Source of the DNA: Achromobacter xylosoxidans | Lineage (GTDB): Bacteria > Pseudomonadota > Gammaproteobacteria > Burkholderiales > Burkholderiaceae_B | NCBI RefSeq assembly: GCF_001457475.1 | Contig: NZ_LN831029.1 | Coordinates: forward strand, 3,534,001 to 3,598,000 | Reading direction: 5' to 3' | Length of the DNA stretch: 64,000 nt | Shown here: positions 7,790-16,566 of the stretch, one piece after another | Layout of the letters: each line of letters begins with the position of its first letter | Position numbering within the stretch: position 1 is the stretch's first letter | Program-made: the position numbers and the translations under genes | The notes under the pieces: model-generated | The model's input: the letters and a program-made list of their open reading frames with translations, nothing else | Database searches by the model: none | Told to the model about the DNA's origin: nothing

Positions 7790-8173
7790 ATGAAAACAAA
7801 AACAGCATGCATCGCCGCGCTGGGATTCTCCGCGCTCATTCAAACGCCGCCGGCCCTGGCCGAGAACATCAACGGCAGGAATCTCTTCCAGCAGCGATGC
7901 GCCATGTGCCACGGCGCGGACATCAAGGGCACCGGGCCATTGGCCAGGAAAAGCAATCCGCCTACCCCGGACCTCACCACCGCGGCGTTCAAGAAGCGGC
8001 TGATCGACTATCCGGGTGTCATCGTGTCCTCGGTCATCCTCCGCCCCAACGGCGACCTCATTCCCAGGACATTGCGCGAGAATGGCGTGAAGGTGCCTCC
8101 GCATGCCTGGACGGTCAAGGATTTCCGGGATCTGCACGAATACATGACGGGCGTGATCGCCAAGAGCCGTTGA
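7790..8173 (+). CDS. Periplasmic c-type cytochrome (single haem)
   Basis: A 127-residue protein with a Sec signal peptide (MKTKTACIAALGFSALIQ... cut after a PALA motif at about residue 24). One haem-binding CAMCH motif lies at about residues 38-42, and a conserved C-terminal segment ends in FRDLHEYMTGVIA. The downstream methionine ligand is not clear; RPNGDLIPRT is the nearest equivalent region. The protein should sit in the periplasm and shuttle electrons, but no partner oxidase or dehydrogenase is nearby. The ATG at 7790 follows from the signal peptide; the longer frame from 7745 would bury it. Confidence 0.85.
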   Translation: MKTKTACIAALGFSALIQTPPALAENINGRNLFQQRCAMCHGADIKGTGPLARKSNPPTPDLTTAAFKKRLIDYPGVIVSSVILRPNGDLIPRTLRENGVKVPPHAWTVKDFRDLHEYMTGVIAKSR

Positions 8174-8224
8174 TGGGCGCGTCGCCACCGCGCCCATGCC
8201 AGGCGGCCCGGGCGCGTGGCGGCC

Positions 8225-8893
8225 CTAGATGATCTCCGACAGGCGCTGCAGGTCGCTGATGACCTCGAACGCGCCTTCGTCCAGCAGGCGCTTGCGCTGG
8301 TCCGGCCCGTTGTGCGAGGCGCCGATGTAGCCCACCGCCCGCATGCGCGCGGCGCGGGCGGCGCGCACGCCGGGCACGCTGTCCTCGACCACCACGCATT
8401 CCAGGATCGCGGTGCGCATCTGGCGCGCGGCGAACAGGAACACATCCGGCGCCGGCTTGCCATGCGCCACCTGCGCGGTGCTGAATACATTGGGCGCGAA
8501 CGCCTCCCACAGCCCCACCAGCTTGAGCGCCGCTTCCAGCTTGGGCGGCGTGCTGCTGGAGGCCACGCAATACTCGATGCCGCGCTGGCGCAACGCCGCC
8601 AGGGTCTCGTGCACGCCGGGCAACGCGCGCAATTCCTGGCGGAAGGTGTCCTGCAGGCGGTCGGCGTACTGGCGCGGGAATTCCGGCGGCAGCGGCCGCG
8701 CGTTCTCTTCCTGCAGGGTCTGCCACATGTCGGCATCGGGGATGCCGGCGAAGCGCCGGGCAGCTTCTTGCGGTGTGATGGCGATGCCGTGTTCGGCCAG
8801 CGCGCGCGACTGGGCGCGCGCGGCGATGATTTCGCTGTCGATCAGGACGCCGTCACAATCGAAAATGACCAGGCGCGGGGCAGGCGTAGACAT
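8225..8893 (-). CDS. HAD-superfamily phosphatase/phosphoglucomutase-like hydrolase
   Basis: A 222-residue soluble HAD hydrolase, subfamily IA. It has motif I VIFDCDGVLIDSE (nucleophile Asp, about residue 12), motif II VASSSTPPKLE, and motif III/IV HGKPAPDVFL with VVVEDSVPGVRAARAARM. A helical cap lies between motifs I and II. The layout matches YieH/beta-phosphoglucomutase-like enzymes that act on phosphorylated sugars or nucleotides. The exact substrate cannot be assigned. It is convergent with the cytochrome gene and runs in the same direction as the MFS gene further right, but with an unrelated function. Confidence 0.87.
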   Translation of the reverse strand: MSTPAPRLVIFDCDGVLIDSEIIAARAQSRALAEHGIAITPQEAARRFAGIPDADMWQTLQEENARPLPPEFPRQYADRLQDTFRQELRALPGVHETLAALRQRGIEYCVASSSTPPKLEAALKLVGLWEAFAPNVFSTAQVAHGKPAPDVFLFAARQMRTAILECVVVEDSVPGVRAARAARMRAVGYIGASHNGPDQRKRLLDEGAFEVISDLQRLSEII

Positions 8894-8966
8894 GGGGACT
8901 CCACGGGATGCGAGCCTCCATGATAGGCCGCCCGCATGACAATCGATGCCGGGGTGGCGACGGCGC

Positions 8967-10175
8967 CTACAGTTGCGCGCCGTTCAGCCGCCGCAGGCGC
9001 CAGGCGATGGCCACGCCGCCCAACGCCGCGGCCGCCACGATCAGCGAAGCCTGCGCCCAGCCATAGCGGTCGATCACCCCGCCCACCGTCACCGGGCCGA
9101 TCACCTGCCCCAGGTTGCTGCCCATCATCACCAGGCCCACCGTGGCCGCCGTGAGCGTCGGCCGCGGCGCCACCAGTGGCGCCGTGCCCAGCAGCGTCGC
9201 CGGGATCAGGCCGCCCACGGCCGAGAACAGCACGCACAGCAGGAACGTCGGCATCGCCGCGAACACCGATCGGAAGATCAGCAGCGCCACCACGCCCATC
9301 GCCACGCTGGCGCAGGCGATCAGGGTCGAACGGCGCCAGCCGCGCGACAGCAGCACGCCGGCGCCCAGGTTGCCGATGATGTTGGCGGCGCTGGCGACCG
9401 CGCTGTAGAGGCCGGCGGTGGCCAGCGGCAGGCCCAGCTTGTCCATCAGCAACACCGGCAGGAAGGTGAACAGCGCGAAGAACATCAGGCTGTAGAGCGT
9501 GAACGAGGCCGCCAGCAGCATCGGCCCGGCCGCGCCCAGGGTGTCCGTGGTGTCGCGGCGCAAACCGTTCCAGGACAGGGCCGCGCCGCCCGGCACCGGC
9601 GGCGCCAGCGCGGCGATACAGCCCAGCGCGAGCACCGCGGCGGCGCCGGCGCACCACCAATAGGCGTGCCAGTCGCCAAACGCCTGCGAGGCCAGCATGG
9701 CGATCGCCATGCCCGCCGGCATGTAGCAGCTCCAGAGCGCGAACGCCAGGTCGCGGCTGGACGGCAGCACCAGGCGCTGCAAGGCCGCCGGCCCGGCCAC
9801 CGTGATCAGCAGGAAGCCCAGGCCCTCGACCACGCGCGAGGCCAGCAGCACGCCATAACCCGGCGCCAGCGCGCCCGCCGCCGTGCCCGCCGCGACCGTG
9901 GCCAGGCCCCACAGCAGCATGCGGCGCGCGCCAAAGCGCGCAATGACGCCGCCGGCGGCGATGCCGCCGACCATCCCCAGGATGGAGAACACCGCCGTCA
10001 GCGTGCCGATCGACGCCAGGTCCAGTCCCAGGTCGCGGCGCAGCAGCGGCGCCGCGATGATCACCTTGCCCACCTGCAACGACGCCACCACCCCGGCGCC
10101 CACGATCGCCAGCACCGCCCCCCAACGGGTCGCCGCCGGCTGGCCGGCCCGCGCCGCGCCTTCCACCTTGTCCAT
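8967..10175 (-). CDS. Major facilitator superfamily transporter
   Basis: A 402-residue protein with twelve predicted membrane helices in two six-helix halves. The loop between helices 2 and 3 has a degenerate MFS motif A (GGVIARFGARRMLLWG). The start ATG 10175 is preceded by a strong AGGAGAGG site. The gene is transcribed divergently from the LysR regulator at 10283 with a 107-base shared promoter region, the usual arrangement for a LysR regulator and its target permease. The subgroup resembles CynX/NreB-like single-substrate permeases only loosely, so the substrate is open. Confidence 0.87.
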   Translation of the reverse strand: MDKVEGAARAGQPAATRWGAVLAIVGAGVVASLQVGKVIIAAPLLRRDLGLDLASIGTLTAVFSILGMVGGIAAGGVIARFGARRMLLWGLATVAAGTAAGALAPGYGVLLASRVVEGLGFLLITVAGPAALQRLVLPSSRDLAFALWSCYMPAGMAIAMLASQAFGDWHAYWWCAGAAAVLALGCIAALAPPVPGGAALSWNGLRRDTTDTLGAAGPMLLAASFTLYSLMFFALFTFLPVLLMDKLGLPLATAGLYSAVASAANIIGNLGAGVLLSRGWRRSTLIACASVAMGVVALLIFRSVFAAMPTFLLCVLFSAVGGLIPATLLGTAPLVAPRPTLTAATVGLVMMGSNLGQVIGPVTVGGVIDRYGWAQASLIVAAAALGGVAIAWRLRRLNGAQL

Positions 10176-10255
10176 CCTTGCCTCTCCTCGCTTGCAATGC
10201 CGCCAGCATGCCGGCCGGAACCGATTCTGATAAGTGATAATCTTTTGATGGAACC

Positions 10256-10272
10256 GATCTTGAAAATAGATC
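10256..10272. promoter_or_regulatory. Candidate LysR-type operator between the divergent MFS and LysR genes
   Basis: GATCT (10256-10260) and AGATC (10268-10272) form a 5-bp inverted repeat with a seven-base AT-rich centre, eleven bases before the LysR start codon. LysR regulators bind interrupted dyads (T-N11-A) in the shared promoter they control. This is the best dyad in the intergenic region. Function is inferred from position. Confidence 0.45.
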
Positions 10273-10282
10273 AGGACGCACG

Positions 10283-11185
10283 ATGATAGACGCCCTCACC
10301 CTGGATCAGCTACGCGTGTTCGCCGCCGTGGCCGACACCGGCAGTTTCCGCGCCGCGGCCAAGCAGCTGGCGCGAGTGCAGTCGGCCGTCAGCCACGCCA
10401 TCGCCAACATGGAAACGCAGCTGGGCGTGAAGCTGTTCGACCGCGGCGGCCACCGGCCCGTCATGACACCGGAAGGCCAGGCGCTGCTGGCCAACGCGCG
10501 CGACATCCTGCTGCGGGTGGACGCCATGCGCGCCCGCGCCCAGGGGCTGGGCGAAGGGGTGGAGCTGGAACTGTCGCTCGTGGTGGACACCCTGTACCCC
10601 ATTGCCCAGGTTGGCGCCGCGCTGAACCGCCTGCGCGCCGCCTATCCGTCCGTGGCCACGCGCGTCGCGGTGCTGCCGCTGGGCGGCCCCATCGCCGCGC
10701 TGCTGGACGGCAGCCATCAACTGGGCATCATCGCCGGCGAGCATTTCCGCCATCCGCGCATCGCCATGCAGGCCTTGTCCTCGGTGCAGATGGTCGCCGT
10801 GGTCGGCGCCAGCCATCCCCTGGCGGCGCGGGTGGCCGACGGCGCGCCGCTGGCCACGCCCGAACTGGCCGACCACCTGCAGGTGGTGCAGATCGACCCA
10901 TCCACCCTCAGCGCCGGCCGCGACTTCGCGGTGCTGTCGCCGCAGACCTGCCGGGTCAGCGGGCAGGACACCAAGCATGCGCTGATCCTGGCCGGCGTCG
11001 GCTGGGGCCGGCTGCCGCTGTGGCTGGTCGAACGCGACCTGGCCGAGGGCCGGCTGCTGCGCCTGCCCACCGGCAGCCTGGGGCGCGGCAGCCAGGTGGC
11101 CACCGAGGTCTACCTGGCGCACCGCATCGACCAGCCGCTGGGGCCGGCCGCGCGCACGCTGGCGGCGGCGCTGGCGGGCGCCTGA
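10283..11185 (+). CDS. LysR-family transcriptional regulator
   Basis: A 300-residue LysR protein. The N-terminal winged helix-turn-helix (TLDQLRVFAAVADTGSFRAA, then QSAVSHAIANMETQLG) is followed by a periplasmic-binding-protein-like effector domain from about residue 90. It is divergent from the MFS transporter gene at 8967, the most likely target. The conserved DRGGHRPVMTPEGQALL after the DNA-binding helix is typical. No coinducer can be inferred. The second half contains SGQDTKHALILAGVGWGRLP, a standard family segment. Confidence 0.9.
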   Translation: MIDALTLDQLRVFAAVADTGSFRAAAKQLARVQSAVSHAIANMETQLGVKLFDRGGHRPVMTPEGQALLANARDILLRVDAMRARAQGLGEGVELELSLVVDTLYPIAQVGAALNRLRAAYPSVATRVAVLPLGGPIAALLDGSHQLGIIAGEHFRHPRIAMQALSSVQMVAVVGASHPLAARVADGAPLATPELADHLQVVQIDPSTLSAGRDFAVLSPQTCRVSGQDTKHALILAGVGWGRLPLWLVERDLAEGRLLRLPTGSLGRGSQVATEVYLAHRIDQPLGPAARTLAAALAGA

Positions 11186-11255
11186 CGGCCAGGGCCACGG
11201 CCCGGTCCGGGGCCAATTCGGGCCAGGCGCGGCGCCCGTGGCTGGCGGCTTCGCC

Positions 11256-12074
11256 TCAGGCGCGCGGCGGCTGCGCGTAGCTCACGCCCATGCCGGCGCG
11301 CACGTCGTTCTGGATGCCATACGGCGGAATCGGGTAGCGCAGGCCATTGGCCGACAAGGCCTTCATTCCCTCGATCGCCATGGGCAGGTAGCGCGGCGGC
11401 AGCGCCATCAGCATTTCCTCGTCCGGCACGCCGCCATAGCGGCGCTCGGCATAACAGGGCAAGGACAGGCTGGGCTCGCCGGTGGCCAGCGCCCGCCCCC
11501 AGGAATCGGCGCAGGCGGTCTCGCCCACCACGCTCCAGTCGAAGCGCCGGTAGTTCTTCCATTGCAGGCCGTTGATCAGAATGATCATCTGCCCGGGCGT
11601 GGCGTACACCAGGCAGATGTCGGGCGGATCGAGCCGGCCCGAGGCCAGCGGCGACACCACCATGGCCCGATACCTGCCCGCCGGCACACAGGACAGGGCT
11701 TCCTGGCGGGCGCGCGCGTCGGCCTCGGTGGCGTGCCAGACGCCGACGTATTCCTTGCCGCTGCGCCAGGCCTCGTCCTGCGGCCCCAGGCCGATCACCG
11801 CGCGGCACTGCGCTCCGACCAGGTCATCGCCGGTGATGCCGACGGTCCAGCCCAGCCGCGCCGCCATGCCGACGATCTGGTCGGTGGTGTGGGTGGCCTT
11901 GGGCCGCCGCAGTCCCTTCACGCCGGCCAGCGCCGCTTCGTCCTGGTAGAGCTTCATGCCGATGACCGTGGTCTTGAGCCGCAGCAGGCGGTTCAGGTCG
12001 TCGACCAGCGCCGCCCAGTCGAGCGGCTGGCCTGGGATGGCCTCTTGATTTGTCTGTTGGGTTGTCTCTTCCAT
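11256..12074 (-). CDS. DUF169-family protein
   Basis: A 272-residue cytosolic protein that resembles the DUF169 family. It has an N-terminal helix pair, then LRLKTTVIGMKLYQDEAALA, CRAVIGLGPQDEAWRSGK, and a C-terminal portion ending in GMGVSYAQPPRA. The family is widespread, its members contain conserved cysteines (two are visible, near AQCRAV and ALSCVP), and its biochemical role is not established. The gene is convergent with the LysR gene at 10283 and sits alone between short spacers. The start is ATG 12074. I see no signal peptide or membrane helix. Confidence 0.75.
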   Translation of the reverse strand: MEETTQQTNQEAIPGQPLDWAALVDDLNRLLRLKTTVIGMKLYQDEAALAGVKGLRRPKATHTTDQIVGMAARLGWTVGITGDDLVGAQCRAVIGLGPQDEAWRSGKEYVGVWHATEADARARQEALSCVPAGRYRAMVVSPLASGRLDPPDICLVYATPGQMIILINGLQWKNYRRFDWSVVGETACADSWGRALATGEPSLSLPCYAERRYGGVPDEEMLMALPPRYLPMAIEGMKALSANGLRYPIPPYGIQNDVRAGMGVSYAQPPRA

Positions 12075-12159
12075 GCCCGTCCTTTGGACTTGTCGTTGGT
12101 ACGGGCAAGGCTACACGAGAGCAAGGCCGGCAGGCCAACCTGTCCGCCCCCGCCGCCGC

Positions 12160-12588
12160 TCAGCGGCGGCAGGACTTCATCAGGTACTTGGGCGATTCCG
12201 CGTAGCCCTGGCGATGGTAGAAGCGGTGCGCGTCGACGCGGCGCTCGTGGCAATGCACCTCGATGCGGTCGCAGCCACGGGCGCGCGCCAGCGCTTCGGC
12301 CGCCTCTTCCAGGGCCCGCCCCACGCCGCTGCCGCGGGCCGCGTCGCTGACGCAGAAATAGGTGATGCGGCAGAAGTCCCCCGGCAGCGCCAGCTGCACC
12401 ATGAAATGCAGGCCGATGAACCCCAGCAGCCGGCCGCCGTCCTCGGCCACCAGCAGTTCGGCGTCGCAGTGCCCCAGCAGGCGCTCGATCTTCTCCGGCA
12501 CGAAATCCGCGGTGCCGGGATAGCCCAGCTGGGCCAGCAGTTCAACGATGTCGGCGCTGTCGCCGGCTTGCGCATTGCGGATGATCAT
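12160..12588 (-). CDS. GNAT-family N-acetyltransferase
   Basis: A 142-residue single-domain GNAT protein. It begins with MIIRNAQAGDSADIVELLAQ and has the acetyl-CoA-binding motif A in ARGSGVGRALEEAAEALARA (about residues 85-105), then HRFYHRQGYAESPKYL near the end. The substrate is unknown. It acts in the cytosol. Its stop codon lies in the loop of a 7-bp GC hairpin (12152-12170) that lacks a T-run. Confidence 0.85.
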   Translation of the reverse strand: MIIRNAQAGDSADIVELLAQLGYPGTADFVPEKIERLLGHCDAELLVAEDGGRLLGFIGLHFMVQLALPGDFCRITYFCVSDAARGSGVGRALEEAAEALARARGCDRIEVHCHERRVDAHRFYHRQGYAESPKYLMKSCRR

Positions 12589-12668
12589 AGGGCCTCGGGC
12601 AAAAGCGCTGATGGTAGGCGGCCACGATGTCGCCGCGATGACCGCGCGCGGCGCCGCGCCCCGCCGCG

Positions 12669-13544
12669 TCAGGCGCGGCGGTCATCCTGGCGCAACATTG
12701 CGAACAGAGCCTGCACGGCGGCCGAGCCGGCGGCGGCCGGCGACGCGGCCAGCGCGAAACGGCGCCGCACCGGCTCGGCCAGCGGCAACACCCGCAAGCC
12801 GCGCCGGTTCTCCGGCAGGGTCAGTTCCGGCACCAACGCCACGCCGACATTGTCGCGCACCAGCGCATGCGCGCTGGACCACTCCATCACGGTGGCGCGC
12901 ACGTCGGCCAGCGCCAGGCCGGCGTCCGCCGCCACGCTGCCGGCATGCACGCTGCAACCGCCGGTGGCCAGCACGAAAGGCTGCGCCACCAATTGCGCCA
13001 GCGCCACCGACGCGCCGCGCGCCAGCGGATGCGCCGCCGGCAGCACCGCCACCCAGTGGTCCTCGCCCAGCGGACAGGTGGCGCGGCCGGCAGGCGGATT
13101 CAACACCACGCCCACGTCCACGGTGTCCGCCGCCAGCAGGTCTTCGATCTCGCTGTCGCTGGCCTCCAGCGGCACCACGTCGATGGCCGGATGCAATTGC
13201 CGGAAACGCCGCAGCACCGGCGGCAGGATGGTCGAGAACACCATCGGGAAACTGGCCAGCCGCAACACCCCGCCCGGCGCGCCGGCCGCCTCGCGCGCCA
13301 GCGCCTGGATGCGGCCGAGCGCGGCGAGCATGGCGCGGGCCTCGTGCGCGACCCGCAGCCCCAACGCGGTCGGCACGCTCTGGCGCCGTTCGCGGGTGAA
13401 CAGCGGCGCGCCCAGGTGGTGTTCGAGTTGCGCGATGGCCTGGCTGGCGCCCGATTGCGTCATGCCCACCTGCCTTGCCGCGTGCGTGATGTTGCCGGCG
13501 TCCACCACCGCCAGCAGCAGCCGCCAGTGAATCAGGTTCATCAT
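12669..13544 (-). CDS. LysR-family transcriptional regulator, divergent from a GST gene
   Basis: A 291-residue LysR protein starting MMNLIHWRLLLAVVDAGNIT. The helix-turn-helix spans about residues 15-45 (ARQVGMTQSGASQAIAQLEH) and the effector-binding domain runs from about residue 90. The open frame extends far upstream, but the family alignment begins at the tandem ATGs at 13544/13541. It is divergent from the glutathione-transferase gene starting at 13641, with a 96-base AT-richer spacer, so that gene is the probable target. The inducer is unknown. Confidence 0.9.
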   Translation of the reverse strand: MMNLIHWRLLLAVVDAGNITHAARQVGMTQSGASQAIAQLEHHLGAPLFTRERRQSVPTALGLRVAHEARAMLAALGRIQALAREAAGAPGGVLRLASFPMVFSTILPPVLRRFRQLHPAIDVVPLEASDSEIEDLLAADTVDVGVVLNPPAGRATCPLGEDHWVAVLPAAHPLARGASVALAQLVAQPFVLATGGCSVHAGSVAADAGLALADVRATVMEWSSAHALVRDNVGVALVPELTLPENRRGLRVLPLAEPVRRRFALAASPAAAGSAAVQALFAMLRQDDRRA

Positions 13545-13640
13545 GGCATCAGCCCAGCTTATTGCATGTTTATGAAGAAGTAATTTTACGGATGTTTGGC
13601 GGCGCGGCATCCTGGCGTTCCCTTCTTCCGGATTGCCCGC

Positions 13641-14246
13641 ATGAAACTCTATTACGCTCCCGGCACCTGCTCGCTCTCGCCCCACATCCTGTTGCGCGAA
13701 CTCGACCTGCCCTTCACCCTGGTGCGGGTCGACAACCGCAGCAAGCGCACCGCCGACGGCGGCGATTTCCTGGCCATCAATCCCAAGGGCTATGTGGCCG
13801 CGCTGCGGCTGGACGACGGCCGGGTGCTGACCGAAGGCCCGGCCATCAGCCAATACCTGGCCGACCTGCGGCCCGAAGCCGGCCTGGCGCCGCCCGCGGG
13901 CAGCTGGGGCCGCAGCCAGTTGCAGGAATGGTTGAATTTCATCTCGGCGGAAATCCACGGCGGCTTCGGCCCGCTGTTCAACCGCGATCTGCCCGAGGCG
14001 GCGCGCGCGTGGTGGCAGGGTCGCCTGGAAAAGCGCCTGGACTACGTCGCCGCCGCGCTGCACGCGCGGCAGGCCCTGGTGCAGGACCGCTACGGCGTGG
14101 CCGACATCTACCTGTACGCGGTGCTGCGTTGGGCGCCCCAACTCGGCGTGGACCTGGCGCGCTGGCCGGAGCTGGTGCATTTCCAGCGCCGCATCGAATC
14201 GCGCCCCGCCGTGCAGGCCGCGCTGGCGGCCGAAGCGCACGCTTGA
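13641..14246 (+). CDS. Glutathione S-transferase
   Basis: A 201-residue cytosolic GST of the bacterial beta class. Its thioredoxin-like N-terminal domain begins MKLYYAPGTCSLSPHILLRE, where the Cys10 characteristic of beta-class enzymes binds glutathione. The cis-Pro and SNAIL-like region is seen as GPAISQYLADLRPE. The helical C-terminal domain ends around residue 195. These enzymes conjugate glutathione to electrophiles or act as thiol transferases. ATG 13641 is chosen by homology; the frame upstream is not conserved. The divergent LysR gene probably regulates it. Confidence 0.9.
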   Translation: MKLYYAPGTCSLSPHILLRELDLPFTLVRVDNRSKRTADGGDFLAINPKGYVAALRLDDGRVLTEGPAISQYLADLRPEAGLAPPAGSWGRSQLQEWLNFISAEIHGGFGPLFNRDLPEAARAWWQGRLEKRLDYVAAALHARQALVQDRYGVADIYLYAVLRWAPQLGVDLARWPELVHFQRRIESRPAVQAALAAEAHA

Positions 14247-14309
14247 ACAGCTCGCGGCCGGTCCGCAATGGCGATCGATAGCCGCGTGGCCTGCGCGGCC
14301 TGCGGCGCG

Positions 14310-15080
14310 CTACGCCCCGATGGTGCGCAGCGCCCGCTGGCAGATGCGTTGCGTCGCCGCGACCGGGCTGTGCGTCAGCCAGCGCGCGCACACCCGCCGG
14401 ACCCAGTCCGGCTGGTCCTTGCTGGCATCGTTCAGCCAGTTCGCCACCGAATCCTGCACATAGACCGCCGGATCGGCGCGCAGCGGCTCCAGCAGCGGCA
14501 GCGCCTGCCCCGGATCCGCCTTGAGCGCGGCGATGTGCGCGCACCAGACGCCGCGCGGCCGCAACGCTTCGCTGGCAAAGCGGCGCAGGCGCTCGGACGG
14601 CAATGCCGTCCACGCCTGCAGTTGCGCGATGGCCGCGTCCAGGTCCGCCGCCAGCGCCGGCCGCACCGCCAGCCAGGCCCATTCGCGCACACCGAAATGC
14701 GCGTCGTCGGCCAGCGGCCGGATCCGCGCCAGGCGCTGCGCCAGCGACAGGCCTGGCGCGGCGCCGACCATGAAGCAGGCCCAGCCGCGCGCGGTATCCG
14801 ACGCCTGCGCCGCCATGCGCGCCATGCCGGGCTCGCCCAGGCTTTCCCCCAGGATCCGCGCCGCCAGCGCCATGCGCCGGGAAATTCCCAGCGCCGCCGC
14901 GGCCCGCATGCGCGCGATGCCTGCGGCGCCGACCTCGGGCGCCAGCGCCTGCATCAGGCGGGCGAAGTCCACCGCCAGGCATTCGGTCAGGTGCGTGGCC
15001 GGCGCGCCGGCGTTCAGTTGCGCGAGGCGATCGGCGCCGATGTCCTTGACGCCGCGGCCCGCGGGTTTCGCGGCGCTCAT
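14310..15080 (-). CDS. DNA alkylation repair-type HEAT-repeat protein
   Basis: A 256-residue, almost entirely helical protein of the AlkD/AlkC-like HEAT superfamily. It has repeated helical pairs such as FGVREWAWLAVRPALAADL and PAVYVQDSVANWLNDASKDQ, the latter followed by PDWVRRVCARWL. The SVANWLNDxSKDxP element is typical of AlkC-like proteins, DNA glycosylases that excise alkylated bases such as 3-methyladenine. Its start ATG (15080) overlaps the stop of the upstream MarR gene, so the two form one operon. This suggests control of the repair function by the MarR protein. Confidence 0.82.
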   Translation of the reverse strand: MSAAKPAGRGVKDIGADRLAQLNAGAPATHLTECLAVDFARLMQALAPEVGAAGIARMRAAAALGISRRMALAARILGESLGEPGMARMAAQASDTARGWACFMVGAAPGLSLAQRLARIRPLADDAHFGVREWAWLAVRPALAADLDAAIAQLQAWTALPSERLRRFASEALRPRGVWCAHIAALKADPGQALPLLEPLRADPAVYVQDSVANWLNDASKDQPDWVRRVCARWLTHSPVAATQRICQRALRTIGA

Positions 15081-15610
15081 GGCGCGGCTCCGGCCGGCGC
15101 CGCGCGCCCGCTGTCGGTGCCGCGCCAGACCTTGGCCAACAGGTCGCCAAGCTGGCGCCGCTCGGCTTGCGACAGGCCGTCGAACAGCGAGCCGATCCAG
15201 TGCGCGTGCTCCTTGAACAGGCGCGCCGCCGCTGCCCTGCCCTTGGGCGTCAGCGTCACGGTGACGCGGCGCCGGTCGTCCTGGCCCGGCTGGCGCAACA
15301 CGAACCCATCGCGTTCCAAGCCGTCGAGCAGGCCCGTGACGGTGGCGCGGGTCACGCCCGCGCGCGCCGCCAGCTCGTGCGGCGACAGGCCGCCGGCCTG
15401 GGCATGCAGCAGGAACAACAGCACGAACTTGCCTTCGGACAACTGCCGTGGCGCCAGGCGCGCGGCGCAGTCGCGGTCGATGGCGCCGGCCAGGGCCAGC
15501 ACCTGGAAGCACAGCCGGATACCGTCGGACGAAGGCAGCCCGCGACGGGCGGCCTCGTCGAGCAAGGCATGGTGCTTGGGTTCCAACATGGCGGGATGAA
15601 CAGCTGGCAT
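15077..15610 (-). CDS. MarR-family transcriptional regulator
   Basis: A 177-residue winged-helix regulator. The helix-turn-helix lies at about residues 70-100 (LSPHELAARAGVTRATVTGL) and the wing carries DDRRRVTVTLTPKGRA, diagnostic for MarR. It is translationally coupled (ATGA) to the alkylation-repair gene. A short palindrome at 15628-15641, 17 bases before the start codon, is the likely autoregulatory operator. MarR proteins usually release DNA on binding aromatic ligands or on oxidation. The signal here is not known. Confidence 0.9.
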   Translation of the reverse strand: MPAVHPAMLEPKHHALLDEAARRGLPSSDGIRLCFQVLALAGAIDRDCAARLAPRQLSEGKFVLLFLLHAQAGGLSPHELAARAGVTRATVTGLLDGLERDGFVLRQPGQDDRRRVTVTLTPKGRAAAARLFKEHAHWIGSLFDGLSQAERRQLGDLLAKVWRGTDSGRAAPAGAAP

Positions 15611-15627
15611 GTGTTTTCGGAAAATTG

Positions 15628-15641
15628 ATATGGAGGCATAT
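15628..15641. promoter_or_regulatory. Palindromic operator before the marR-like gene
   Basis: ATATG-GAGG-CATAT is a perfect 5-bp inverted repeat in an otherwise GC-rich surrounding, placed just upstream of the MarR-family start codon. A second AT-rich partial dyad (ATGAT...AATCAT) follows at about 15640-15658. MarR proteins bind palindromes of about this size in their own promoter. The ligand protein is inferred. Confidence 0.55.
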
Positions 15642-15745
15642 GATAAGCCGCCTAATCATTGAATGGCAAACGCGCGCGGGACCGCAACGCGCCGCCCCTA
15701 GCCACGCGCATCGCGCCCGCGGGACGAAGTGCTAGCATTGGACGC

Positions 15746-16555
15746 ATGACCTCGATCCTGCATGCCCATCCCATCGATCCGGCCGTCCGCGAACGCGTCA
15801 TGGCCACGCTGGAACACATCGAACAGCGTCACGACGTGCGCGTCCTGCTCGCCTGCGAATCCGGCAGCCGCGGCTGGGGCTTCGCCTCGCCCGACAGCGA
15901 CTACGACGTGCGCTTCCTGTACGTGCACAAGCTGGACTGGTACCTGCGCGTGGCGCCCCAGCGCGACGTGATCGAACTGCCCATCGACGACGAGCTGGAC
16001 GTGTCCGGCTGGGAATTGCGCAAGGCGCTGCAACTGCTGCGCGGCTCCAACCCCACCCTGTTCGAGTGGCTGGATTCGCCCGTGCTGTACCGCCAGGACG
16101 AGGCCACCAGCGCCTGGCTGCGGCACTTTCGCAGCGGGTATTTCTCGCACATGAAGGGCCGCTGGCATTACGTGTCCATGGCCGGCCGCAATTTCCGCGA
16201 ATCACTGCAGGGCGACACGGTGCGGCTCAAGAAATACCTGTACGTGCTGCGTCCGGTGCTGGCCGCGCAATGGATCGACAGCGGCCGCGGCATCCCGCCG
16301 ATGCGCTTTGCCGACCTGGCCGATGCCATGGTCACCGATCCCGCGCTGCGCGACGAGATCAACGCGCTGCTGGCCATCAAGATGCAGGCCGGCGAGGCCG
16401 AGCACGGCCCGCGCTTCCCGTTGATCCACGCCTACCTGGAAACCACGCTGCCGGCTTTGGAAAAAGCCCCCTTCTTCGACCGGCCCGATGGCCAGACCGA
16501 GCGGCTGGACCGGTTCCTGTACGAAGTCGTGACCGGCGCGCCGCTGACGTATTGA
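15746..16555 (+). CDS. RlaP/YcgL-like DNA polymerase beta-fold nucleotidyltransferase
   Basis: A 269-residue predicted nucleotidyltransferase. The catalytic signature GSRGWGFASPDSDYDVRFLY (about residues 35-55) has the G-S...D-x-D arrangement of polymerase-beta-fold enzymes. It is followed by the family-typical RVAPQRDVIELPIDDELDVS and LFEWLDSPVLY. This is the PF10127 family (RlaP), linked elsewhere to RNA-repair operons. No RtcB, RNA ligase or kinase lies beside it here, so its substrate is open. ATG 15746 follows a TAGCAT -10-like element. It is followed after 11 bases by a GNAT gene. Confidence 0.83.
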   Translation: MTSILHAHPIDPAVRERVMATLEHIEQRHDVRVLLACESGSRGWGFASPDSDYDVRFLYVHKLDWYLRVAPQRDVIELPIDDELDVSGWELRKALQLLRGSNPTLFEWLDSPVLYRQDEATSAWLRHFRSGYFSHMKGRWHYVSMAGRNFRESLQGDTVRLKKYLYVLRPVLAAQWIDSGRGIPPMRFADLADAMVTDPALRDEINALLAIKMQAGEAEHGPRFPLIHAYLETTLPALEKAPFFDRPDGQTERLDRFLYEVVTGAPLTY

Positions 16556-16566
16556 GCGCCGCCACA

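Noticed and set aside
12152..12170. 7-bp GC hairpin around the stop of the GNAT gene
   Set aside because: No T-run on the downstream side, so not called as a terminator.
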